Assembly (NCBI GenBank): GCA_013365325.1
Contig: JABVXV010000149.1
Coordinates: 1 to 64,000 of the forward strand
DNA from: Dipetalonema caudispina
Taxonomy: Eukaryota; Nematoda; Chromadorea; Rhabditida; Onchocercidae
Direction of reading: 5' to 3'
DNA length: 64,000 nt
Shown here: positions 47,001-60,649 of the stretch, piece by piece
Layout: each line of letters opens with the position of its first letter
How positions within the stretch are numbered: position 1 is the stretch's first letter
The notes under the pieces: model-generated
Databases searched by the model: none
What the model was told of the DNA's origin: nothing
What the model saw: only the letters and a program-made list of their open reading frames with translations
Position numbers and translations under genes: made by a program

Positions 47001-48430
47001 TTAATAATTCCGCTCCATTAAACAAGCACACAGGATATTGCGACCCTGATGAAGTACAAACGATCGATCGATCAAATGTTAAAGAAAACCGAATAAATTA
47101 GGGATTTCACAAATGACATGCTAAGATGGGAAGAATTTAATCGGCAAAAAAATTCCTAAAATATGCCAACAATTGGCATCATTTGGCGCGACAATTTTCA
47201 ACTTATCCACCCATTCATTACACATCCATCGATCTTTATTGTGAAGAGTTAGTCTCTTTGTGCTATTCAAATTTTCAGCTCCCGCAATTTTCAATATGTA
47301 TGAAATTTCAATCCTGAAATTTTCAATGACAATTTCAGATGTTCAGATAGTTTATTGTACATCATAAATACTACTAATAGCTTCAGCTTACTTGGGTTAA
47401 TGAGCATGCAAATATGCTTTCATTTGAGAAAGTAGCGCAGTATCAGTGATTCGGATAATCGCTATATTCTATCACGGAATAATTGACTGTATGGGTTATT
47501 TTCCAGAAAGTCTAATAATAGAAAATACTTATTATCACAATTTATTCCTCTCATATTTTTTTATTATGACTGGAAATTACCACTATACTGTTAATTAATC
47601 AATTAGCCAAGCAATGGATACATTCATGACTTACCTGAATTGCCTTCCGATTTCATATCGTCATCCGATTATACTGCATCCAAATTTTTGGATTAATTCG
47701 AATATTGCCTATAACAAACAAAAACGATAAGCATGAAGATCTTCAAAGCAATCACAGATTTGAAAATTAGTAAAAGAAACTGCCACTCAAAGTTAACTCT
47801 CTCCTTCTTCTTTACGTCTCTTCCAACTTATAATTGCAAGTTCTCTATCCAACCATTCGCTGTCAACAAACCTGTCCTCTTCTTCTCAAATCCAATTTAT
47901 AATACAATTTCTCCTTCCTATCCATTAGTTTTTTCACCCACTTATATGACAAATTGAAATGAGCAAAAGCAAAATCAAAAGCTCATTCAAAATTAGTAAG
48001 AGCGATATAGGAGAGAAAACGAATCAATACATACTTTCCTAATTATATTTAATTGACGAAAGAAGAAATAAAAAATATTTTGTTCATTGCCTGCCGTCAA
48101 AAAAAATTTCAAACAAATGTTTTTGCTAGGAAATGTAAAAAAAACATTTGAAAAGGATAAATTCAATTTCTGCCACAATTTTCCCTTTACAATTTATTTT
48201 GCTTAATGCTGAAGAAATTTTAAACAAAATAAATCAAAATATTGTCAACTCATCGTATCATACGTTCAATGCAAATTTTGTATATGAACTTTTTGAAAGA
48301 TGCTACTTGTCAAATCATTCCTACTGGTTGAAATGACACTTATCATTTCGTTGAAGTTAATTCCTGGCATGCTTAAAATATCAATAAGCGCTTCTAATAA
48401 ATCCACTTGTAAATAACTAGCAGAATAATT

Positions 48431-48465
48431 TGAAGATAGAGTTGAATTTTTCAACTCTATCTTCA
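48431..48465 (+). repeat. Perfect inverted repeat (16-bp stem, 3-nt loop)
   Basis: TGAAGATAGAGTTGAA and its exact complement are separated by TTT. The loop is too tight for a usual microRNA precursor. No gene adjoins it. Confidence 0.75.
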
Positions 48466-51400
48466 GCAAAAAATTTACTTAGTACAATTATTTCTGCACG
48501 AATTCCACGTCTGTATACTATAAACTGCAAAGTAAACTTTTAACATTATCACAAACTGTGTTAATCTTACACCGTTGAAACTTACTTTGCACTTTTCCAG
48601 AAACCAGAATCTTCGCTGTAACGGTTCACTTGTTGGATATGAATAATAATGGCATTATGGATGAACATCGTAGAGTGCCTTCAAAATGAACGACAAGGTC
48701 AAAAATGAAAAATAAAATAAAAATTTGATTAAAAAACGGATGAGACATAGATGTACAGCAAAATAACAAAAATTTCTAGCGACAGTGTAAAAGAAATAAA
48801 ATTCAATGAATTAATTGAGATCTGCCAGGAAATTTTTGCATTACTATAAGATATCAAATTTGAGTTTCGGTAAATGTAAAACTACACGTTTCAATTATCA
48901 CGCAAATTTCATTTTTCATTTCATTTATCGTTAATAGCTCATCAATATGACGAGTGACAAATGAACGAAGTATTGAAGTATCTAAAAAGATTTGATGAAA
49001 ATGCGAAGATATTATCGGATATCTCTTCATAAAAGTAAGGGCGCTTATTTTGAACTGTATGATTGAAATATTTCAATTATATGGTATGTAATCATTTCGA
49101 ATCTATACTTAACAGTTATTCACGTTTCATTTAATTTGGTGAATTTGACGAGGACATTTTAACAGCTGATAAGACGTGGAACAAAAAGAATCAATATCAC
49201 AATAGATTTGATAACGGATCAATTACATAGTGGTAGTGTGGAAGGAAAATGGATCTATTTACTATAATTCATTAGTTTCAAGCTATCTAATAAGTAATAA
49301 TTTTGAAAGAAAAAAGGGAAATGACAAAATATTGGATCTATGGGTTTTCATAGAGAAAAGAGATATAGAAGAATATGAGGGAGTTCATTTGGGATAATAA
49401 TAAAAAATAGAGGAAGAACCCATGGAATAAATTTAATTAGTAAGAATTGAATATGAAAGAGAAGGTATAGGATAGATTATAATGTAATACAAGGGTAGCA
49501 AGAGGATTGGTGAAATTAAGTTAAATAATGCTATATGATTTTATTCATTCATTTACTTGACTTCACAGTAAACGAACTTTTTTAATTAATTAAAAAAGGC
49601 TTATGTTTCAAAATTTTAGTAAACGGTGAAAATGGTTTCTGTTGAAATGTATATCAGAATGAATGGTACTTACTAATGCAACCACAATTTTATATTTTAA
49701 CATAAGTGCCAATCTTAAATTGCTAGAAAAGCATTTTTATCTTCATCGTCGTTGTCATCATCAGAACAAATTTATTGCAAAAAAGAAAAAAAAAATCAAT
49801 TTCATTAAAAAGCTTTCTATTTCATACATTATTTATTTTTAAGTAAAAGCATACGATATATATCTTTACGTTATCGAATTTTCCGATTTTTTTTCAAGTC
49901 ATCAATTCGTACGTTCCTTTTACTCGCTTATTCCAAGGATTAATGGTGGAAAAAAAAAAGGGAAAAAATGAAAATTGGGAATTGAACCCTCCAGGAGTGT
50001 TATTTTCTCACGAATTATAATTTTTGTTCTTGTACACCTCATAAACGTTTAGTTCCATTTTTAATTCCAAAACGGTTTTTTTTTAACTTTTATTTTTATT
50101 CCAAATAAACAGAATCAGCTGGTTTTGTCAATTTCATCTTAGGTTATCTGAAGTTAAGTACCTTTTGTCAACTTATAGCAAATAAACCATTCAGGTCCTA
50201 TTTCATCTTTTTTTCGGATAATTTCTTTTTAAAAATGATGATTTGCATTTGGCATATTTTTAACCAATATTGAAATGTGATATGTGGGGAGATCTATACG
50301 AATATATCTACATTTTTAGAGAAAATTAAAATGTTTGTCTTAATTAATGCAATCTATCATGATATATTCAAAAAGCATTGTAGTTATTTGCTTAGCAAAT
50401 TAGGCGCATTCCTGTAGATAGATCTTTCTATATGTTTTATTTAAGTATTAGCTAGAAATATGCCAAATGTAGATTATAATTTCTAAAGAGAAATTATCCA
50501 AAGATGAAATAGAATGTACAGTCTAACCTGACTCGTATTATGTCAGCTAAGTCAAAACTGGTCTAGCAAATAAACGATACGGTATGCGTTAAGTAATATT
50601 TTTGAGTAGTAGGGCTAAAATTGTGTCAAATTAGTTGGATAGCCAATATGCTAATTTTTGTTTTTGATTGACTAAAGATTAAATTATATTCACTTGATTC
50701 AAGAATTGAATAACCCAAAACGTGAGAAAATCATTGAAAAAAGAAATCACAACTACTGCATAATTTTTTATTCCGATAATATCATTCGATCTAGCTTATA
50801 ATCTAACATTCATTCTAGTACTTTTATATCATATAAATGAAGTCACAGCAGTATAAATTATTAATTGCAATTAAATATCATCAAATCACGCATGCTTGAA
50901 ATATTACCAAACGATTAAAAGTTAAATTTAATAGTCAAGACAGATCATGACAGTTCAATGAAATTTCATTTGTTTCGATATTTTAAATTTGGAATAATTA
51001 ACAATTACACATTATAAACTTTTTAATAAATTTTACAGTAAAGCTATGCTTAGAACAATTTTGCTTCCACTCAATCTTTAAAGAATATTTTGAATTTCTG
51101 TTTAATTTTAGTTTAATATAGAAAATGGCAAATATCAAAGATGTCGTTTTTTTTTCTTTATAATACATAATTTATTCCTCTTTCTTTCTTTGCTCTTTGT
51201 ATCGCTCTTTTACCTTGATGTTTTCTTATGAAATTTAATTGAAATATAGAGAATAAGAACAAATTAAAATTTCCCTGAGCTTGTTAAGATGGAAAAAGAA
51301 AAGAAATAGAAATCGATAAGTAAGCATTTTTTTTTTTTTTTTGCTTTATTAGCTATCAGTAAAAGGGAAATTAAGTGCAAAAAATTTTAGAGTTAATATA

Positions 51401-53590
51401 AAAAGCAAGAAGTTAATTAAAACGAATAATTTCCTATATTAAATTTAATTGAGTCATTTCATTCCAATTAAATTGAATCATTTTATGATAGACGGTGAAA
51501 TTGCCTTCGTCGACTATACGTCCCTTTTGTTCTCATTCAGTTTTATGGCTAAAGGCCATTTTTTCAACATCTCCTCAATAAATTACTGGCGTTAGGCAAT
51601 ATTTCCATAAAAATTGGACATTTTTTACAATTTAATCATTCATTCAATATTTTACATAAAAAGAGACAAACTACAAATGGATTATAAATGAAAAAATATA
51701 CAAGCATAAAATTGAAAGGAAAAAGGAACTCAAAGAATTCGAACTCAAGACGTTATATAATGTTAATGTTTCAGATGTACATCGGAGTAAGCATCTTATT
51801 AGGACATCCGAAAATTGATTAATTATGAGAGATATATTTAAAAGTTTCTAATAAGTATTCAAGAAATATCACTGCTTTATATTAATTGAGTGAAAATTTG
51901 AAGTGAAATCAGGCACCCAACTAATTGGGTGATTTGATGACTAATTCCGTTTCGAATTCCATACGTTAGACGGCAGAATTTGATAGTTTGTTACCATGAC
52001 CTCTGACACGAGTAGGAAATGATCTTCAACATGCAATCAAGCTATGATCAATTAGATGCATTATGTCAAATAACAAAATTGCTATCCGATTGATTTATAT
52101 TGGATAGAAGGTTTAACGGTTATTTTTGCATGTAGCACAGGTAAATAAATATATTAAGCGGATTTTGCCGGAAAATTTTCATTATTTGAAAGAATTAATA
52201 GCCAATAGTCACCATTTATTTATTATTTTGTCTGAAAAATGCTCGAAGAATAACGATATCAAATTGTTATTCGAGCACTGCCAGAATATCAATTTCATAT
52301 TAGTCATCCCATAAACACATATTAATACCTGAATTTATTCATAAGAATGAATAAGAGTTATTAGAATTGTGCGATTATCAATCTTGCCGAAATTCAGCAT
52401 TGAATTTTAAAATTTTTAATGTAAAACGTTAGCTTCTGAATCAAATTTAATCGAGATTGAAATAAAACAAATAATTATTCCTTAATATATATGTATAATT
52501 CTATTTGTATTACTTGAATTAATATGAGCTCAGTGATTTCGCAAATTTCAACTTCATTTAATTTATATGAAAGCTTTTTGAAGCAATATTCTCAAGAGCT
52601 TTTATTAACAAAATTACCTTTAATTCCCAGATAAATGTTCTTTTTCCTTGTTCTTTACCGTACTCATAATGAATGATACTGAATTAAAAATAAATAAATA
52701 GGTAATATTTGTAATTTAATTAAAACGAGTAAAAATGTGAATTTTTTCGTTTTCATTAAACAGTAACTTATAATATGCAAAAGTATTACATTACTTTCAT
52801 ATATTATTAATAGGAAGAATGAAGCAAAAGCAATTTAAGATTGATTAAAATCAAATCATGTCGAATATTTTGAAATGAATATGCGAAAGTTATCAATAAC
52901 TGTCAAATCTTTTGTCTCTTGTTGATAGAGTAAGATGATATGATAACTGGAATAAACTAAAAATGTAAGATAAACTAAGAAATAGCAAACGGGTTAATAT
53001 CATAAATAATCGTGTATCGCCCTTGAGTACCATAAGTATTCTATCCTGTAAAATCACTGAAAACAGTTGTTTACGGAATGACAGATAGCAATGATAGCTA
53101 TCACTTCGTCAATTCCGAATGGATGAATGAATAAGTGATGGCGCAGAAGCATAACTCATTCATCTATCCCTTCCTTATATAAGTTCTAAAACTATTTATC
53201 AATCAGCTGTTCCATTTCTCTATCGACCATATTTTATTTGCTGAAATTCATCTAATGCTCAATCGCTAATCTGATATACACGGGGATAAGTAAAACATCT
53301 ATTGAGTGTTAAAACAAACCAACGATAATTGAGCTGAACTTATATGTTATTATCGGTAATACATTTTTACTGTTGGAAACACTCGAGATTATGGTGCTTC
53401 TTTCGGCTCAGGATAGGTAAAAATATCAAAAACAGGATAGGAAATTGTAATAGCGAGAATAATGAAAGATTTGGATCAATAAATATGAGAATTTAGGTGT
53501 ATTTTTTGCCGATATTTAATTCTACTTAAATTAAGATCAAAAAGTTGCAATTTCTATTAGAATTTTGAACTGAAATGCTATCTTTCATCG

Positions 53591-53651
53591 ATATTGACAA
53601 CTTGATCCCACTACACTTTGGTAAAACGTGGTGGAACCAAGTTGTCGATAT
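53591..53651. ncRNA. MicroRNA-precursor-like hairpin
   Basis: The arms 53591-53614 (ATATTGACAACTTGATCC...) and 53628-53651 (...ACCAAGTTGTCGATAT) pair over 24 positions: 20 Watson-Crick pairs, two G-U pairs and two mismatches on either strand. The loop is 13 nt. The spread-out wobbles in an otherwise continuous stem are what a selected RNA hairpin shows. Strand and expression are unknown, and the mature sequence was not matched to any known family. Confidence 0.35.
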
Positions 53652-55982
53652 AAAGTAAATCGGAGACAAACATAAATCTTCGCACGATCAACGTATCGTC
53701 AGTATCAAAATTAGAGGGACACAGATATCAATAGCTTTATGGGCAATTTACCTTTCGATATATGATAGAATCGAATTAATTTTAACTTTCCTTATTATTT
53801 TCTCCTAAATACAATTGTCCGCTCGTAAAAATCAACGAGGAATTTCATTTAGTCACTAAATTAACCATTCATTTTTTAATTGCTCAAAAATTTCAATTGT
53901 AGCAAAAAAAAATGTTTGCTCGAAATATGTTTGTGAAGATTAATATTTGAAACAAACCATCGAAATCCATTTTCATATGGAAAAATTTACTCAAAATTAT
54001 GAGGAAATCTATCATATTTGATATTTACTTGAAATTATATAACTTATCAAATTATCAAATTCATAATTCCTTTATCAAGTGTAGCTCCAATCAATATTAT
54101 TGGTACATTGACGAATAGGTTCACCTCAGCAAAGTGTCAATCACTCTCATTATCTTCATACGACAATTATCCTAACTACCGCCCATATAACCATTTTTTT
54201 GTTTTAAATTATAAATTTCAAATTTCACAGATATTCAAAAGTTTAGGGTATTACAATAAAGAGGGATGAACAAACGAAAATTGAACAAAGTCTCATATTA
54301 TATCAAACAGTTGACATATTGGTGCATTTGAAAGGAGAAATACTAATCGAACTTCGAAAATTTAAATTGAATTTCATTTGTCAAAAAAAGTTATGCATAT
54401 CTCCAGACAATAAGTATTGTTCGTGAGGAGAACACTTCATTTATAACTCTGAATTCTATATGCTTTTATCAACAGCAAAGTTAACTTCTTTCGAAAAAGT
54501 CTGCTGCATTTCAAAGCGTCATGATAAGTGGACATACTTAATAGCATAATTGGTCAATTAAGCTAAGCGTAACACGAAACACGTACGCCATAACAAAATT
54601 TCTTAAAACACGTTAGCAATACTATGCTAAATTTTTGCATTGGTAATTCAGGATATTTTTTTCTCTAAATGGCTTAACTGATGTCATCAATATTGAATAA
54701 ACTTTTAGAAAATAAAAAAACAAAGTTTAGTGGAACATATTCACTTCAATTCAACAGTGAAAAAGAGATTCGTCTTTAAAATGTAGAAATAAGCGATTTA
54801 CTGGAATTTAATGAACTGCTCAAATCTTAACTAAAAATGTAGATATCGAAATAATGATTGATGATCAAACACAAATCCGATTAATGTCATACTAATAAAA
54901 ATGTGTGATTTATAGCGGGAAATCGTCATAAATACTGGAAACAAAGTACGGTATTAACGAAAGTGTAAACTAATTCATTTAAATTTCAGTGTAAAGACCC
55001 TTCTTATCATAAGTACTCTGAAGACATAATCTAAAACCTCAGTAATTCTAAAGTAAGAATCAAAATTATGAAATGGTAATAAAAGAAAAATGTTGTGTTT
55101 ACCAAAGATTTGAAAGAATATCATGAAGACGAAAGAAAAAGAAACTTTTAAATTATTTCACCTTCAAGGGAACTATCATTAGTCATCCTTCAATTTCTTT
55201 AAAGACCTTCTTCAGTTTTTCAATTTTGTCTCTGATTTTGTAGGAAAAACTGAAGCAAAACTAAGCAAGCATTAATATCAATGTTTGCTTAAATTAATGA
55301 ACAAATACAATGATAGTGATCCTCAAACACTCACAAATTTGATCTTTCCATCATCCATAAATCAATTGCAGCATTGGATTCAAATAATCTTGCTATATTT
55401 ATCAGTCAATAAACTAATCATTTCAATTATCCAAAGTCACATTCATATCTGCAAGAATCATTTATTGTTTTGTTGTTATCCGACCGGAATGTCCCTTTTT
55501 CAAACAATTTTGAGAAGCACAGCACTATTAAAAAAATTGAGGAGGAGTATTACGCCATAACTGACGATCAATATAAAAGATAACATAAGCTAAAAATTGA
55601 ATAGCTCAATAATTTAATAAATAACTATGCTTTCTTTATGTTTTTGAAAGGAAAAAACCGTAACCGACTCACTCATGTCATCCTAAAAAAATTATTGAAT
55701 TATAACCACTAGATGCTTCTCCAACTATCTGATATTACTGGATCTGCTTTCCATTACATTAATTGTAGTTTACTTGTCGAATGGATTAATCTGAAGTTGA
55801 ACATGACTACAGTTCCATTTTCATCATATACCAAACTGGGAAGCAAGACTAATGAATTTCCCTATGACATAAAAGAGAAGAGTGACAAACAGCTAATTTA
55901 TTTCTTTTAAATAACACTTCACAAAATTCTCTTGTTGAAAAAAAATTCTCATTTACTTAAGATGACAAATCATTTAGCAATA

Positions 55983-55988
55983 TTTATT
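55983..55988 (-). terminator. Candidate poly(A) signal of SMARCAL1
   Basis: AATAAA on the minus strand about 325 nt after the predicted stop. Other signals may be used. Confidence 0.3.
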
Positions 55989-56312
55989 CATCAAAAAAAA
56001 AGTCACACAAGTCGACAAAACAATCAGAATGTCAATTAAGCTGTCAAAACATATTCCAAAACGTAAATTTGCCAAATTTCAAAGGCATTTCAAGAAACAA
56101 AAAGAACTTTCAAAATGTATACGAAAAAATTTCATACATACACTTCAAGCCTCTCAGAAATACAAATAGGAATGAATATAATGACATGGTTTACGTGGAA
56201 CAGATCAAATAGGACAGATGATAAACCACTCAATGCCTTTGTTATTGGTGGAAGTTATCACATTATATTATTTCGAAATATATGAAATAGGTAGAACAAA
56301 GTGGAAAAAAAA

Positions 56313-59300
56313 TTACTCTACAGTGGATCTAATTCGTTTAATCCTTGGAAAATGATCCTTCAAGCCACCACTTTCAGGTCCGATCGTTGTCTGAACGTTA
56401 TTAGTGCCCTAAATTACTATTAATTATGTCAATTCAACGGTGGCTTACTTTCTAGTCGTAACACTATCAATAACACAATGAGCAACATGCAGGAATATTT
56501 TCTGCAAAAACATTATATTAAAAATCTGAAATGTTTCAATATCAGATGTCTTCTTTCATATGAACTTGTACTTATATGATTATGCTTAAAGGACATCATA
56601 TCTACTTCGAATTCAAAAAAAGTTCATATACAAAAAGTCTAACAGAAGATAATTCTTGTAACATACCCGATAGGTATCGGACGACAATTGGCACGAATGC
56701 AAAACATCAAGTTTCTTTTGAATTAACGGCCACAATACATCATCTGCTGTACCTTTAGCAATTAAATATTGCACGAAAACTGAATCTTTCTGGCCAAGTC
56801 TATGAGCACGATCTTCGGCTTGCTTCAAAGTCTGTAGAAGGAAAGAAGAATTAACTTTTACGTTAAAAATGCGATTATTACCAGGACAAGAACTTTCGCT
56901 AACATTTTCATGATGTGTTATATGCTGAAGATCTGTTTAAAATAATTATGCAAAAAAAAACTTCACCATAAGGGAATGAAAATCGATCCTTTTATAGCAA
57001 GCCTAATAATTCATAGCTTAATGATAACTTACACTTATCTATATCATTAATAAAATAAAGGAAAATCTTGAGTATATTCACAAATGTATTTCAAAAAAAA
57101 AATCGTCTTAGAAATTAAGAAATTCAAATAACTTCCTAAATTCTGCAATAAAAATTAATGCTGACAACAGTACTAACACCCGGGTTCCAATGTAATTCAG
57201 CAAATACAACAATCGACGCAGCAGTTAAAGTAACACCGATACCCGCAGCAGTTATTGATAGAACTGCAACCATTACATCATCATTTTCCTGAAATAATCG
57301 ACATTGCTCATCACGTGACCGGCTAGTCGTAGCACCATCGATTCGTATCGATCGCAATCCCTACAACAAATATTGCAATTACTCTGATTCCGTCTATCCT
57401 AGTTACGTAACTCAGTTCTGAAAACCACTTAATTTAAAAAAAAAAAAAAAAAAACTGCGCAAATCCAGAATGCCCCTGTCGTCTCCCCATTCTAATAACT
57501 GAAAAAACGAGATTTCCTTTTCGATATATTCCAGGTGCGTTAACAAAATTATCTCCTGAAAACCTTTTTCGCGACGTCCATTGATATCATATCCAATACG
57601 ATCTGGTGGTGAGCAAATATCAGCAGTTTCCTTTTTGGTGCACCATCGTAAAAATAATGATCAATAATAAACCGAGCGACGCTTCTCGCTTTAGCAACTC
57701 CAGTCTCATAATAATACTCAACTAGTCGTTGATGTTTTATATCATTATCCTAGAATTGAACAATTAGAGCTTTTCAGAGTTTTCAAAATTTAACCATTGC
57801 ATCAGTCAAGTACCACCTAATAATGTAATTCAAGCTCTTCTTTGATTATAACAATTATAGGGGAAAACCTTAGCGCCACTATAGGCAGTTTTTGCTTCTC
57901 GCAGTTTGCTAATATTTTTGTAAATAGAATCATCCGTTAGGTTAACAACTTCTCGTCTCTTCACCGGAAGATCATTCAAGACATCTTTTTTTAACCTCCT
58001 GAAAGAATCTTTTGATTGAAATTATCATTCAAAAAAATCTTATTTAGAGCCCAAAACGACATCAAATTAAGTAGTGGAAAATCTCACCTCAACATGACGC
58101 TGCCTGTTAAGATTATTGCTAATTCATCACTATTTGTACAGCCTTTGGCCTCAAAACTGTATTTTCCTTGTTTGCCATCACAATACCGAATTGCGAAATC
58201 ACGGTAGTTTGGGAACATTTTGGAATCGATGATACGAATTTGGCTAAACAGTTCCACTGGACGTGAAAGAGCTGGCGTTCCAGTTAGCAAAATAATCCGT
58301 AATGCTTTTTTCTAAACGATTAGATAAATAATGGAAACACTGATAAATAACAAAACATACCGGAAGGAATAAGTATCGTTATGTAAAACAATATCAAGGT
58401 AAGCTAGAAATCGGAGAAGAGACCAAAAACGAAGAAAGGGTAGATTACAACTCAGTGTTTCGTCTTGAATCAACTTTGGAAAATTCAAATTAAAGAGCTA
58501 AAAGAAAGAAGTTAATTCAAGCTCATATCTTTAGATTCTTAGAGAACGTACTGAAATATTCGTTGCAGCTTTGGTCCTTTGAGCATTACTATCCTTCAGT
58601 AGATGTGATTCATCCTTGAAATTAAATCGCACATTAAGACCAAAAAAAGTGGAAATGTTATTTAAAAAAAAAAAAAAAATGATAAATGCTACTTCGGCTA
58701 TACTACTAAGGATTTTCGCAACTTACAAAAATGATTGCTTTAAAATCGTATTCAATAAGATGAGACTGTTTAGAAACCATCAAATCGTAACTCATGATAA
58801 CCACCGTTTGTTTGCTTTTCTTTAATGGTAGGCGATCGCTTCCTTTTTCAATGATGATGATCTCATTAACATTCGGTAAAAAACTCTCGAACTGCTATAA
58901 ATTTCATAAGTAAAACAGTAATTAAATCAACTGCCTTAAAAAAGATCAAGCTAGCTGACATCTATATGTGAATATGTGGAAACAAAATTATCATCTCGAT
59001 TTCTTTTCTTAGTATATATTTCAGTCTTTCAATTGTTAATTGGTAGCAAAAATGGCATAAAATGACAAACATACGTTCAACCAGGAGAATTTTACAGATG
59101 ATGGACATATAATAAGCAGAGGCCAATCACATTTAAAATATCGGGCAATACCAAGAGCCTGGATCGATTTGCCGAGACCCATTTCATCAGCTAAAAGCAG
59201 CCGGCCTCTTTTCATTATACCATATCTGGAAGACTACAAATTTCTTTATTTCAAAGTAGGCACACAAATTTGCAGTAGACAAAAAACATACAGTACAACA

Positions 59301-60649
59301 TACATTATACCCCGACGCTGATATGGAAAAAGAGCATCAACCAATGTCTTTTCAACGTGCTTCTCAAGATTGGGCTCGTTCATGCTAACCTTTGATTTAC
59401 CGTATGTTAACAATGTCTGAAAAAAATAAAGATGAAAAATAAACAAATCTCTGATAAAAAAAAAAAAATAGTAAAGGAGTAGGAAAGAACCAATTACCTT
59501 AACAACATGATCCGAAAATTTTTCGATTTCTAATGAGACATCATCTAGTGACTGCAAGGCATTTTCAACTGTACAAATATCTTCCAAAGGAAATGACCAA
59601 GCTTTTATTTCAGAAACATATATCTTAGATGGGATTGACTTCAGAACAGAGACAACTGAATGATTGAATGGAGTGAATTGTACCTGAAACAAAAAAGGAA
59701 AGTTATTTTCAAATTTATACATAAATATTAAAATGAAACAAATTATCTTTAATGCATACAGAAACAATTAAATAAATATATGAACTTCTGTATATGGATT
59801 TCTGCTAAGAGCTTATGATAGCTTACAAATTTTTATGGAATTTGGAAAATATGAAACGTTTTCCATGTAAAATTTATAGGAGAGGACAAATATCTTCCTT
59901 TTATGTTTTTATCTTCCAAACCTTCACTTCCCAATTTCTTTTAACGATGTATTTCACGTGCCTTATATGTTAAGTGAAAATTTCCGGTATTTTTGAACTA
60001 TCAAGAATGGAGATTTTACCAAATTATTCCATACCCATTTCACTATCAATCAACAACTGCATTCGTTATTCGTTGCGAAAGAAAAAACGTTGTTAACAGT
60101 GAATGTACTAACCTGAAAAGATTTGGAATCGATAAGCTTGAAGATAACGCTAACAATACTCTGCTTAAGATGAACCGCTGTAATAACGGGAGGTCGTTTA
60201 ACAGGTGATAATACAGGCAAAAGCTTGTGATTTGCTTCAGCTACCGATGAAACGGATAGATCAGATGTGGATGGTTGCTGCCCATCACGATATGTTATAA
60301 CATACTTCGTAGGTGATGATGACTGACCGGATGTAGCCAGAGGAAATTTGGACCCATCATAGCCTTTTGCTATAAACAGCTCCGTAGGCCTCCTGTTTTC
60401 ATCCCGAGCTATACCAGATACATTGTTGTATGGATTCAACAACCCGATTTCCGGCCGTATCATCATTTGTTCTTTCATGGATGTGTTTAAGGTATCAGTG
60501 GTGGAATAACTATTATCCACTACATTTATATTTTTCATATCTCCTAGTTCTCTTTCTCGTTGTTGCCGTAAAGTCATTCGTCGCATAGCTTCTGCACGGT
60601 TACGTTCAATCCGCTTGAGTTGTTCGGCAGTTAATGAAGAAGCGGCCAT
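56313..60649 (-). CDS. SMARCAL1: SMARCAL1-type annealing helicase (SNF2 family, HARP domain)
   Basis: Twelve exons on the minus strand give 733 residues: 60113-60649, 59498-59683, 59304-59416, 59075-59225, 58727-58894, 58552-58614, 58088-58311, 57869-57998, 57564-57749, 57178-57360, 56667-56831 and 56313-56408. All phases agree. Residues 3-25 ([20 protein letters not shown]) match the RPA32-binding helix. Residues 180-241 form one HARP domain ([20 protein letters not shown]...). The ATPase follows: PYQRRG, Walker A DEMGLGKS (292-299), DESH (386-389), TGTPALSRP (416 on), [15 protein letters not shown] and [11 protein letters not shown] (651-661). SMARCAL1 is recruited by RPA to stalled replication forks and rewinds single-stranded DNA with ATP. 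The human protein has two HARP domains; this has one. Exon 6 uses an AAG acceptor. TTTGCTAG eight bases before the ATG suits trans-splicing. The final exon ([13 protein letters not shown]...) is least certain. Confidence 0.92.

Noticed and set aside
55285..55560. Plus-strand 91-codon frame
   Set aside because: Isolated, hydrophobic and AT-biased, with no recognisable domain or splice context.
58441..58492. Possible SMARCAL1 exon ([14 protein letters not shown]...) after a good TTTTAG acceptor
   Set aside because: Joining 58552 directly to 58311 restores the family spacing between DESH and TGTPA without it, and it has no donor in phase.
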